DNA from: Verrucomicrobiia bacterium
GTDB taxonomy: Bacteria; Verrucomicrobiota; Verrucomicrobiia; Verrucomicrobiales; DEV007
DNA length: 36,992 bases
Assembly: GCA_020439945.1 (NCBI GenBank)
Contig: JAGRPB010000037.1
Span: 1-36,992 of the forward strand
Reading direction: 5' to 3'
Shown one piece after another: positions 8,217 through 16,390 of this stretch. Each line of letters begins with the position of its first letter. Position 1 is the first letter of the stretch. A program made the position numbers and the translations under genes. Under the pieces are notes generated by a model that saw nothing but the letters and a program-made list of their open reading frames with translations, was not told the origin of the DNA and did not search any database.

Positions 8217-8224
8217 TTGTCTAA
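8217..8224. promoter_or_regulatory. central TTGTCTAA half-site
   Basis: TTGTCTAA stands alone in the middle of the merR-sigma gap. It is the exact inverse of TTAGACAA at 8272-8279 in site O2. No second half-site lies 11 bp away on either side. It could be part of the promoter or an auxiliary operator. Confidence 0.4.
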
Positions 8225-8258
8225 AAAAATACTTGCGGGTCGCCCTGATGCGATTTTC

Positions 8259-8280
8259 TATTCGACATTACTTAGACAAG
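8259..8280. promoter_or_regulatory. operator-like site O2, sigma-factor side
   Basis: This is the mirror image of O1. On the minus strand it reads TTGTCT (8274-8279) and ATGTCG (8263-8268), again 11 bp apart and followed by AAT. It ends 3 bp before the sigma-factor ATG at 8284, so a protein bound here would block the start of transcription or translation. Confidence 0.55.
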
Positions 8281-8283
8281 ATC

Positions 8284-8922
8284 ATGAACACGAAAACAAA
8301 GAGCGCAGCCAAGGTTCCCGCCGATCGCGAGGAAGAATATCGTCTCATGCAGCGGATCGCGGCGGGCGATCACGGCGCCTTCGATGAATTTTGCGATCGG
8401 TATTCACCGCTCATTTTTTCAACGGCCTACAAGGTGTTGAACCACGCTCAGGATGCGGAAGACGTGGCCCACGACGTGCTCCTTTCGGTCTGGCAGAAGG
8501 CGGATACCTATCAGCCGAACAAGGGCACGCTGGTCACCTGGATTTGCACGACCTCGAGGAACCGCTCTATCGATCGGGTGCGGAGCTTTCAACGGCGCGC
8601 GGCGATGCATGACCGGTTCGAAACCCGTCTGGAGGGTGAAAAGCCCGAGGCTCGTTCGAGCGGAAGATCCGAACTCTATCGTTCCGACGCCCGTTCGATT
8701 CTGGAAAACGCGGTGGTGGAACTGTCGCCGGAGCAGCGCGAGGTGATCGAACTGGCCTATTTCGAGGGGCTCACCCAGCGGCAGATCGCCGATCGGCTGC
8801 ACAGTCCTCTCGGCACCGTGAAGGCGCGCATCCGTAGGGGGCTGCAAAGGCTCCGGAGCATGATGAGAAATCAGCTCGACGACGAGGCTGAGGTGTTGAT
8901 GTCCGGTTTGTCGTCCCGCTGA
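8284..8922 (+). CDS. ECF-type RNA polymerase sigma factor
   Basis: A 212-residue extracytoplasmic-function sigma factor. ATG 8284 is chosen although the frame stays open upstream, because the residues before it are not sigma-like and cross the operator sites. Region 2 (about 22-95) has GDHGAFDEFCDRYSPLIFSTAYKVL and DAEDVAHDVLLSVWQKA, with TWICTTSRNRSIDRVR as the -10-reading helix. Region 4 (about 145-195) has LSPEQREVIELAYFEGLTQRQIADRLHSPLGTVKARIRRGLQRLR, a standard helix-turn-helix. No anti-sigma gene follows; the next gene is convergent. The divergent MerR regulator is therefore the most likely controller, as in LitR-LitS or CarH-type light responses, though light control is inference. Confidence 0.93.
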   Translation: MNTKTKSAAKVPADREEEYRLMQRIAAGDHGAFDEFCDRYSPLIFSTAYKVLNHAQDAEDVAHDVLLSVWQKADTYQPNKGTLVTWICTTSRNRSIDRVRSFQRRAAMHDRFETRLEGEKPEARSSGRSELYRSDARSILENAVVELSPEQREVIELAYFEGLTQRQIADRLHSPLGTVKARIRRGLQRLRSMMRNQLDDEAEVLMSGLSSR

Positions 8923-8936
8923 CTCACCGGCAAACA

Positions 8937-10628
8937 TCAGGGTGGGGGCAATCGGATTTCCGACCATTCCTCAATCCCGATTCGTTCCTTCGCGAAGGCG
9001 ATGGCATCCGCTTCACGTTCGGTCCCAAGCGCCTGGAAAATATCCCAACTCGGTTTCTTCTCCGCAGGGAGAGTGACCGTTCCCGGCCGGACCGTCCAGA
9101 GGCCGAGATGCAGGCCGCCCTCGTTCTCGTGGTCGATCCATCGGTGATAGTGAAAGGCTTTGATAGAGTCGATCGGCTCGATCTTCTTCCATGCATAGGC
9201 GATGGCGGCGGCTTGGTCGAGCAGGCTTTCCCGATTACCCGGCACGCTGTGAAAACCCTGTTCCGATAGCAGGATGGTGCGTGTTTTTTCCTCGTGGTAG
9301 CGGAACGCCTTCTGGCTCATCCAGCGGTCGAGCACTTCGATGTTCTTGAAGGTGATGTAGGGTGTGTCGAAGTCGTTGGTGGGCGCGGCATCCTCCCAGG
9401 TGCGGGCATGAAACAGGCTCTGGGGGTAGGGGTGGTAGGCGAGTCCCCACTCGAAGTCGCCCTCGACTTTCGAGTAGCGGTTGAGCAAGGACAGGAGTTG
9501 GCGGGGCCGATAGAATTTCGGATCGCCGGGCTGGTGGGAACGATTCCAATGGTGGGTGAGCGAGATGAAAACCTTGGCCTTCGGATCAAACGAACGCACG
9601 GCGTGATAGGCGATGCGCATTGATTTCACGTAGTCGTCCAAGTAGGCGTGAGGCGATTTCACGCCCGCATTCGTCCAGACCCAGCCCGCATCCACCTCGT
9701 TGTGAATGATCCAGTGAGTGATGCGACCGTGAACCCCGTCAGGCCGGGCATAGCGTTCGGCGAGAAAGTGCATCGCGGCGGCGTAGTGATTCACTCCCTG
9801 GAAGGTTGCCACGTTGGCCATGCTGTAGTTGCCCGAAGGATCGGCGTCGGGGTGGGTGAGGACCCGGCCGGCCCAGGAATCGTGATTCGCCACGTTCGGA
9901 ACGAGAATGATGGCGGAAACGATGATGTCGTGATCGCGGGCAAAGGTCGTGACCCGATCAATCGTTGCCACACCCGACTTGGAGAAATGATAAGTTTTTC
10001 CGGCGAACTGGTGGGCAATCGTTTCCGGACTGGCTTCTTCTCGAATCAGGCCGCCGAGTAGAATGTTATGGGTGAGGTGGCCGATGCCCAGTTCGGCGAG
10101 ATCGGGCAGCAACGCGGGATCCGGATGAATGCCTCCGAGGCCCTTCTTGGTGCGGGAAACCGGCGGTTCCAGATTTGGCCAGCGCGCGGCGGCAGCCAGA
10201 TCGGTGGGGTAGACGGCGTGACTGAGCAGTCGGTCGGGTAGTTCAGGTGCGCTCGGATTACGCGCAATGACGGCCCACTTGGAAAAGATCTGGTCGTAGC
10301 GGGGCAAGAGGCGTTTCGTCTCGAAAAGGAATTCGCCCGAGTCAGGATCGCGATCGAAGGCAAACGCGCGTGGAAAGCGCCCCTCCGGAGGCGCTGTCAC
10401 ATCCTCATGCGGACGGATCTCCGCGAGGAGAAGCGTCGTGCCGGTTGGCGGTGCGGGCGAGTCTCCGTTCACGCGGATCGTTTCGCCCGAAACCACGACC
10501 GATGTCACGGTCGCCGGGAAATCATCTCGCTCAAGATAGGTGCGGATTCTCTCGCCCTTCGAGGCTGGATTTCCTTGGGCGAAGGCGAGCGGGAGGAGGC
10601 CGAAGATGATCAGGAGCCGAACCAGCAT
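8937..10628 (-). CDS. secreted DUF5722 protein, glycosidase-like (GH-A-type barrel)
   Basis: A 563-residue protein from ATG 10628, which gives a clean signal peptide MLVRLLIIFGLLPLAFAQG; a GTG at 10649 is possible. A beta-sandwich-like N-terminal part (about 25-170) leads into a large alpha/beta-barrel-like part. Candidate catalytic residues are the Glu of THWIIHNEVDAGWVW (about residue 305), an NE pair typical of the acid/base in clan GH-A, and the Glu of ILLSEQGF (about 457) as nucleophile. The best family match I can recall is DUF5722, not biochemically assigned as far as I know. It is the last gene of the fucU-dehydrogenase operon, 39 bp after the previous stop, which suggests release of a sugar that the upstream enzymes oxidise. 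Confidence 0.75.
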   Translation of the reverse strand: MLVRLLIIFGLLPLAFAQGNPASKGERIRTYLERDDFPATVTSVVVSGETIRVNGDSPAPPTGTTLLLAEIRPHEDVTAPPEGRFPRAFAFDRDPDSGEFLFETKRLLPRYDQIFSKWAVIARNPSAPELPDRLLSHAVYPTDLAAAARWPNLEPPVSRTKKGLGGIHPDPALLPDLAELGIGHLTHNILLGGLIREEASPETIAHQFAGKTYHFSKSGVATIDRVTTFARDHDIIVSAIILVPNVANHDSWAGRVLTHPDADPSGNYSMANVATFQGVNHYAAAMHFLAERYARPDGVHGRITHWIIHNEVDAGWVWTNAGVKSPHAYLDDYVKSMRIAYHAVRSFDPKAKVFISLTHHWNRSHQPGDPKFYRPRQLLSLLNRYSKVEGDFEWGLAYHPYPQSLFHARTWEDAAPTNDFDTPYITFKNIEVLDRWMSQKAFRYHEEKTRTILLSEQGFHSVPGNRESLLDQAAAIAYAWKKIEPIDSIKAFHYHRWIDHENEGGLHLGLWTVRPGTVTLPAEKKPSWDIFQALGTEREADAIAFAKERIGIEEWSEIRLPPP

Positions 10629-10667
10629 GAGAGAGAAACCGTGGTGCACTGCGACGAGGATCGGTCG

Positions 10668-13127
10668 TCATTTTAGCGATGCCAGCCACGAGACCAGATC
10701 CCGGATTTCATCATTCGTCATGGTCATCACCAGCCCCGGCGGCATCAGCGAAACCGGCACCTGCGCGCGGGTGACGATGTCGCGATTGTAGATCTCGAAC
10801 TGATTGCCCGTCGCGTCGCCGTAGAAATGGTTGGGGCCTTGCTGTCCCAGCATGAATCCCATCCGGGTGCTTCCATCGACGAGATCGAGTTTCCAGGCTT
10901 CGTATTGCGGCGCGATCTCGGCGCTGGGATCGAGAATCGATCGCAGGATGTGATCCCGTCCTCGCTGCCCGATCTGGCTGAGATCGGGGCCGCCCTGGCG
11001 TCCGAAACCAAGCGCGCGGTGGCAACCGGCACAGTGACGATGGAAGACGAGTCGGCCGGGGGCGGACGCGGCTTGGGGTTCGGGGCTTGGAGCGGGGAGT
11101 TTTTTCAGAAAGGCTGACCACGATTCGAAGTCGAAATTCAACGGCCGACCTGCGATGGCTTGACCGGAAGGCGCGGGAAGTGCCTCAGCCCGGCGGGCGA
11201 CTTCCTCGGCAAAGGGGCGAACGGCGTCCGACAGATTGCCTTGCTCGATCCGTTCTTTGGCGAAGGCTTTTGCTCCCGCTTCATTGGCGTGGACGAGTAG
11301 AGTGAGCAGGACGTCGATCCGGAATTCATCGTCGCTGGCGGGATCGGCATACAATGAGCGAAGGTCGGGGATGGAAAGGAATTTCTCCCGATTGGCCAGC
11401 ACCAGGAAAGCTGCCCGGCGAACCTTCGGCGAGGCATCGGTAGCCTGGAGGCGCGCCCCGATGAGTTTCTGGATCGGTTTGTCGTCGACCGGCTGACCGT
11501 CGAGTCGGGCGAGCGTGGTGACGGCGGCAAGGAAGAGGGTGGGGGACGGCGGGTCGGCGGCGATGGCCTCGACCTCGGCGCGGTAATTCTCGAGTTTCTT
11601 GTCGCAGATCCACTTGAGGGCGAGGAGGCGGAGGGTGGGGTCGGGATCGGCGAGGGCCTTGGCAATGACTCCGGAGGTATCCCGGTTTGGCTGGTGAAGT
11701 CGCCAGGCCAGGAGGTGCGCCTGTTTCTGTCGTGTGGTGGTCAGTTCTTCCCAGGGGAAGCCGCCGATCTCGGAACCGAAACTCGGATCGGAAAGCAGGC
11801 GGGAGAAGCTCCAGGGATCCTCCGTCTTCATGGACTGGCGGAGACTCGAGCGGACGCGGACAGACTCCTTTTCCGGCATCGAGATGAGTTCCGGGTCCCA
11901 TCCTTCGATCCGCCACACCGCGCCGTGGCCGTGGAGCTGGTAGTCCTTTTTCACCCAGTCGCTCACATAGAGCGCGCCGTCGGGACCGAACGCGAACGCC
12001 ACGGGCCGGAATTCGGCGCCGCCCTGGACAAGGATCTTCCGCTCGGTGGTGAAATGCGTTTGGTCCCAGGTGAGTGGATACTGCTCGATCCGGTGATCGG
12101 CCCAACTCGCCACCAGCAGATGGCCGCGATGGTAAATCACGTCACAGGGAGCCTCGCCGGCGGCGTGGAGCATGGGCAGCGTGCCCGGCAGTTCTCCGTT
12201 CCAGGAGATGAAAGGGTGCTGGCCGCTGCGCCCGTAGCGATACTGGTAACCGTAGTCGCCGCCGTCGATGACGTAGTGAAGCCGGCTCGGCGGGCGACCG
12301 CTGGGATCGTTGTCGGTGGCAAATACGTGGCCGCCCGGCGCGTGGCAAACGCCGAAGGGATTCCAGAATCCGGTCGCATAACGCCTTAGCTCGCCGCCGT
12401 CGCGGGTGACGTGCCAGATGTTGCCGCCCTCGCCGCCGTCACTGACCGAGGAATCATCGGAGCCGCGCAGGGTGTAGTCGGCGCCGTAGTTTTCCCCGAT
12501 ACCGAAAAAGAGGTCGCCATTGTCATCGAAGCAGAGCCCCGAGACCCCGTTGTGCGGATAGTCGGCGGTGGTATCGAGAAAGACGAGGCGCCGTTCCACC
12601 GAATCAGGATCGGCTTTGCCATCGCCGTCCTTGTCCCAGACGCGGAGCACCTCGTTCCTGGTGGCGATATAGATGGCGCCGGTCTCCGGGTGGGTGGCGA
12701 TGTCCATCGTGGCGACGAGGTCGGCCTCGAAAAAACTGGAACGCTGGTCGGCCACGCCATCCCCGTCGGTATCCTGAAGCCAAACGATCTGATCGCTCTT
12801 CGGTCCGTCGTAATCGTCGGGGCGAAAGTGGGTGTTTGACTGGATCGCCAGCAGTTTGCCGTCCCGAGTGAAGGTGATCCCGGTGGGCTGCTTGATGAGG
12901 TCCGAGCCGGCGAATTTGGTGATCGTGAGGGTCGGATCAGAAGAAACGGGGAGATCGTCGGCGGGCGAGAAAGACGAGATACCGAACCATCCGACGAAGG
13001 ACAGGATTCGGAGAACAGTGTGACACTGGCATCCCTGCCGGTGCTTCCTCAAAAAGCCGGCGAAGCCGGGAATTGATAGGGATTCACCGGCAGGGATGCC
13101 GGTGTCACATTGACGGTTTCGGCTCAT
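10668..13127 (-). CDS. PVC-type beta-propeller dehydrogenase with C-terminal haem c (second of two)
   Basis: An 819-residue secreted protein of the kind annotated as PVC-type haem-binding or membrane-bound dehydrogenase. Order: signal segment ILSFVGWFGISSFS (about 44-57), a six-bladed sorbosone-dehydrogenase-like propeller (about 65-420) with the calcium-type loops DTDGDGVADQ and DKDGDGKADPD, a helical HEAT-like region, and a cytochrome c domain with CAGCH at 699-703 and a distal Met near the end. It probably oxidises a sugar and passes electrons to haem. The in-frame ATG 13127 overlaps the upstream stop as ATGA, but residues 5-39 are encoded by a palindromic repeat. A TTG at 13052 inside the repeat gives a more normal signal peptide and is an alternative start. 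Confidence 0.85.
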   Translation of the reverse strand: MSRNRQCDTGIPAGESLSIPGFAGFLRKHRQGCQCHTVLRILSFVGWFGISSFSPADDLPVSSDPTLTITKFAGSDLIKQPTGITFTRDGKLLAIQSNTHFRPDDYDGPKSDQIVWLQDTDGDGVADQRSSFFEADLVATMDIATHPETGAIYIATRNEVLRVWDKDGDGKADPDSVERRLVFLDTTADYPHNGVSGLCFDDNGDLFFGIGENYGADYTLRGSDDSSVSDGGEGGNIWHVTRDGGELRRYATGFWNPFGVCHAPGGHVFATDNDPSGRPPSRLHYVIDGGDYGYQYRYGRSGQHPFISWNGELPGTLPMLHAAGEAPCDVIYHRGHLLVASWADHRIEQYPLTWDQTHFTTERKILVQGGAEFRPVAFAFGPDGALYVSDWVKKDYQLHGHGAVWRIEGWDPELISMPEKESVRVRSSLRQSMKTEDPWSFSRLLSDPSFGSEIGGFPWEELTTTRQKQAHLLAWRLHQPNRDTSGVIAKALADPDPTLRLLALKWICDKKLENYRAEVEAIAADPPSPTLFLAAVTTLARLDGQPVDDKPIQKLIGARLQATDASPKVRRAAFLVLANREKFLSIPDLRSLYADPASDDEFRIDVLLTLLVHANEAGAKAFAKERIEQGNLSDAVRPFAEEVARRAEALPAPSGQAIAGRPLNFDFESWSAFLKKLPAPSPEPQAASAPGRLVFHRHCAGCHRALGFGRQGGPDLSQIGQRGRDHILRSILDPSAEIAPQYEAWKLDLVDGSTRMGFMLGQQGPNHFYGDATGNQFEIYNRDIVTRAQVPVSLMPPGLVMTMTNDEIRDLVSWLASLK
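13019..13109. repeat. compound palindromic repeat (25-bp arms) inside a gene start
   Basis: Arms 13019-13043 and 13085-13109 are reverse complements at 24 of 25 positions; the core reads ggcatccctgccggtg. Between them lies a second short palindrome, gccggcgaagccgg, at about 13056-13069. The element starts 18 bp after ATG 13127 and runs through the signal-peptide n-region of the PVC dehydrogenase without breaking the frame. It has the same nested architecture as the element at 961-1037 but a different sequence. Confidence 0.85.
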
Positions 13128-15868
13128 TGGGCACTGCCTTTCAGGCTCGCGAGGTAGGCGACCAGGTCGCGCAACTCGGTTCGCTCGAGGGAATTGGTCA
13201 GTCCCGCGGGCATCAGCGTGCCGATGTTCTTTCGTTCGGCGATCGTCTGCGGAGGGATCGGCGTCGTCTGGCCGGTGGCGGTGTCGCGGAGCCAGAGAAT
13301 GCCTTCCGCTTCCTTTTCCTCGTAACCCGTGAAGACCTGGCCCTCCTTCGTCGTCACGCTGACGGCGAAGTAGCCCTCCTTGAGTTGGCGATCGGGCCAG
13401 AGAACCGATTCGATGATGAGATCCAGCGGAAGGCCGGCGCCGACGGTATCGAGATTCGGCCCGAGAATGCCACCCACGCCCCCGATCTGGTGACAAGCGG
13501 TGCAGGTGAGTTGGGCACGCTGAAAAACAGCCTGTCCCGCCTTCGGATCACCGGATTCCCGAACCTCGGTCGCCAACTGCTTCACGAAATCCGGCGAGTA
13601 GGGACGAGCGCCCGATTGGACGCCGAGCGCCTCGTTGAGAACGGCACTCAGCTTCGGCTCGCTCCGGCCCATCTCGGAGAGCGCGGTGACGAGCGCCTGG
13701 GCGCGATCCGCTTTCAACCCGGCCGAGCCGAGCGCGGCTGCGAGCACGTCGGAGCCTCCTTTTCGATTGAGGAAAGGAACCAGAAAACCAGCGCTGAGAT
13801 CGGACGGCGGTTCGCTGGCGAGAAGGTGTGCCGTCACCGCCGCGGCTCGTCCCACGTCGACCAGTGCCAGCGCCTCGACCGCGCCCCGGCGCAGGATCAG
13901 CTCGGCATCCTGGTTTTCCGCGACAGTGGCGATGGCATCGACCGCTCCCTTGCCCTCGAGTCGGGCGAGCGCGTGGAAAGCGGGAATACGAACGCCGTTG
14001 GGCTGGGTGGTGTCGTCGGCGATTTGACGCACGGGCTCGGCGAGCGGTTTCACCTGCCAGAGACCGGCAAGTTTCAGGGCGGCGGCACGAACGGCGACGT
14101 CGGGCGAATCAAAAAGTTCCCGGAGCCGCGGGGCAAATGGCGGAGATGGTCGTTGCTGGCGGGCCGGCCAGGCCTCCACCAGCGCGTCCAGTACGCCGGC
14201 GTCCGGCTGAGGTCCGTTGAGCAGTTCGCTCAGGTCATCGGGGCTTCCGACCTTGGCCAATACCTTGGCGAATCGAGCGCGGACCGAGGGATCGATCTTC
14301 GCTTCCGAGAGTTTTTCCCGGGCGATTTCCGCCGATTCCGATCCGCCCAATGCTTCGAGAGCGAAGGCAAGGTGTTCCGGGCGTATGAAGTGGAGTTGAC
14401 CGGATTGGAAGGCCGGCACCCACTCTTGAGAGCGGGCGTGAACCATCTGGGTGAGGGCGTAGTCGATGAAGCGGTCGCTCCCGCCGTCGAGGGCGCCGAG
14501 CGCGTATTTCAACGATTCCGGCTTGGCGATGTTGGCCCAGCGCACGATCGCATCGAGGCGTTCGTGGGGCGACAAGTTCGCCAGTTCCCTCGGTGGCTCG
14601 GAATCGGGAAGCGGTGCCGTTTTCTCATCAGGCATGCGGGCGACCGCGAGCGGTGTCATCGATGCCAACGGGCGATCTTTGGCGGTCACCCGCCAGATGC
14701 GTCCATGAGTCTTGTCGCGGTCGGGGTGCCGTAGCGAGGCCTGGTAGTGGCCGATGATCGGGTTGAACCAGTCGGCGACGTAGATCGCTCCGTCGGGGCC
14801 GATCCGGATGTCGACGGGACGGAAACTCTCGTGGCTGGAGACCAGCACCTCGGCCGGTTCGACGCGGGCAAAGCCGGATCCGTCAGCGACCAGCGGAAAT
14901 GCCGTCACCCGGTGTGAATAGTAGCCGGCGATCAGGATGTGACCCTGGATCCAGTCCGGCAGGTGCCGCGATTCCACGTATTCGCCGCCCATCGATTTTC
15001 CGGGCGTGACGCCGATGCTCGCCACGGGCACGAGATCGAGTTGATGGGTGGTCGGAACGAGCGCGGGCGTCGCGAAAATCAGCTCGCGATTGTTTGATTT
15101 CACGAAAAGATCGCCGCGTTTGTCGACCGTGATGCCGCAGGGATTCTGGCTTACCAGGGCGGGAAACCCGAAGGGCTCCAGTTTCAATGTGCGCGGATCG
15201 AAGCGCCAGAAACCGGCCGTATCGCCCCGGACGATGCCCCAGGGTGTCTCCACCCGCGAGTAGGTGTGGAGGCCCTGGCAAAAGTAGAGCCGACCGTCGT
15301 TGTCCCAATTCAGGTTGGAAATATTCTGGTGCGTGTCGCCGAATCCGAAACCGGTCAGCATGACCTCCCGCGTGTCGGCCTTTCCGTCATCGTCGATGTC
15401 TTTGAGGAAAAGCAGGTCGGCGCTCTGTCCGACGAAAACGCCGCCGTAGCCAAGCGCGAACCCGGTCGGCATGTCCAGCCCATCGGCGAAAACCGACGCC
15501 TTGTCCGCTTTGCCGTCCCCATCGGTGTCCTCGAGGATGAACAGCTTGTCGTCCGGTCGTTCGCCCGGTTTCAGCTGCGCGTAGGCCAGCGTGGTCAGGA
15601 CCCAGAGACGTCCCTTCGCATCCCAGTGAATGGCGATCGGGTTGGCGATCCCGAGTGACTCGTCAGCAAAGAGATTGATCTCGAAACCTTCGTGCAGCTG
15701 AAAACTGGCAAGTTCCGCCTCGGGTGACGGATCGCTCGTGGGTTCCTGCACGGACTGCGCAGAGGCGAATGAAGTGATTCCCCAGGCGGCGGCAAGAAAA
15801 GCAGGGCCGAGGGTAGTCGACCGGGCCTTTGGGGAAACGAATCGTGAGAGCATGGGAAAGCAGGTCAT
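13124..15868 (-). CDS. PVC-type beta-propeller dehydrogenase with C-terminal haem c (first of two)
   Basis: A 914-residue secreted protein starting at ATG 15868 immediately after the fucU stop (TAA then ATG with no gap), so translation is probably coupled. A signal peptide ending SFASAQS is followed by a sorbosone-dehydrogenase-like propeller (about 50-420) with DTDGDGKAD and DIDDDGKAD calcium loops and HTYSRVETPWGIVRGD, then about 300 residues of HEAT-like repeats, then a cytochrome c domain with CTACH at 788-792 and an axial-type Met in GTLMPAGLTNSLE. The pair with the next gene has the same layout and likely arose by duplication; divergence suggests different substrates or a heterodimer. 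Both should act in the periplasm. Family function is largely inferred from domains. Confidence 0.9.
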   Translation of the reverse strand: MTCFPMLSRFVSPKARSTTLGPAFLAAAWGITSFASAQSVQEPTSDPSPEAELASFQLHEGFEINLFADESLGIANPIAIHWDAKGRLWVLTTLAYAQLKPGERPDDKLFILEDTDGDGKADKASVFADGLDMPTGFALGYGGVFVGQSADLLFLKDIDDDGKADTREVMLTGFGFGDTHQNISNLNWDNDGRLYFCQGLHTYSRVETPWGIVRGDTAGFWRFDPRTLKLEPFGFPALVSQNPCGITVDKRGDLFVKSNNRELIFATPALVPTTHQLDLVPVASIGVTPGKSMGGEYVESRHLPDWIQGHILIAGYYSHRVTAFPLVADGSGFARVEPAEVLVSSHESFRPVDIRIGPDGAIYVADWFNPIIGHYQASLRHPDRDKTHGRIWRVTAKDRPLASMTPLAVARMPDEKTAPLPDSEPPRELANLSPHERLDAIVRWANIAKPESLKYALGALDGGSDRFIDYALTQMVHARSQEWVPAFQSGQLHFIRPEHLAFALEALGGSESAEIAREKLSEAKIDPSVRARFAKVLAKVGSPDDLSELLNGPQPDAGVLDALVEAWPARQQRPSPPFAPRLRELFDSPDVAVRAAALKLAGLWQVKPLAEPVRQIADDTTQPNGVRIPAFHALARLEGKGAVDAIATVAENQDAELILRRGAVEALALVDVGRAAAVTAHLLASEPPSDLSAGFLVPFLNRKGGSDVLAAALGSAGLKADRAQALVTALSEMGRSEPKLSAVLNEALGVQSGARPYSPDFVKQLATEVRESGDPKAGQAVFQRAQLTCTACHQIGGVGGILGPNLDTVGAGLPLDLIIESVLWPDRQLKEGYFAVSVTTKEGQVFTGYEEKEAEGILWLRDTATGQTTPIPPQTIAERKNIGTLMPAGLTNSLERTELRDLVAYLASLKGSAQ

Positions 15869-16303
15869 TTAAATCGTCGGAGTGACGCCTTTGGTCAGCA
15901 GGATGTTTCCGTATTTGGAAGTATCGCCCGTCATGACGACGGCAAAGGCCTTGCGGGCTTCTTCGTAGAAGGCGAAGCGTTCGATTTTTCCGATCGGTGG
16001 CGTCTCGGGTGCGTGCCGATCGATCACGGCGCGGTAGGCCGATTCGACCGCGGGATCCGCGCTGTCTCCTTCCACCGGAGCCATCATCGCCACGGGCGCG
16101 TCGATGAAATCGTCGAGTTCGAACAAGGGCAGGATGCCATCGAGCAGATCGGGAATCAGCAACCCATCGGCCCTGAGCGTCAGTTGGTTGACCGAATGAC
16201 CGGGAAAATGCGCGTCCGCGAGAATGATCGTGTCGCCGTGCCCCATCCGGCACAGCGTCGCCAGCAATTCGGGTGAAAGGAGAGGAGAAATGCCTTTTAA
16301 CAT
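15869..16303 (-). CDS. fucU: L-fucose mutarotase (RbsD/FucU family)
   Basis: A 144-residue protein from ATG 16303. RbsD/FucU enzymes interconvert sugar anomers in the cytoplasm. The sequence opens [24 protein letters not shown] with the catalytic-type His in GHGD, continues with [10 protein letters not shown], has MAPVEGD mid-chain and ends [28 protein letters not shown], in which the Tyr, Lys and Asn-Ile-Leu match FucU more than RbsD. It is the first gene of an operon with two PVC dehydrogenases and a DUF5722 protein, pointing to fucose or a related deoxy or pentose sugar as the processed substrate. No other fuc gene is in the window. Confidence 0.88.
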   Translation of the reverse strand: MLKGISPLLSPELLATLCRMGHGDTIILADAHFPGHSVNQLTLRADGLLIPDLLDGILPLFELDDFIDAPVAMMAPVEGDSADPAVESAYRAVIDRHAPETPPIGKIERFAFYEEARKAFAVVMTGDTSKYGNILLTKGVTPTI

Positions 16304-16390
16304 GGGGACGCGAAGATGACAGACCGCGTTCCCGGGATCAAGGAGCGAACACTCCCCGAATCACGCCCAGGGCGTTCGTGCCGAATCGAA

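Noticed and set aside
13073..14734. 553-codon plus-strand open frame opposite the PVC dehydrogenase
   Set aside because: No recognisable motif, and the opposite strand encodes an evident propeller-haem protein with signal peptide and CxxCH.
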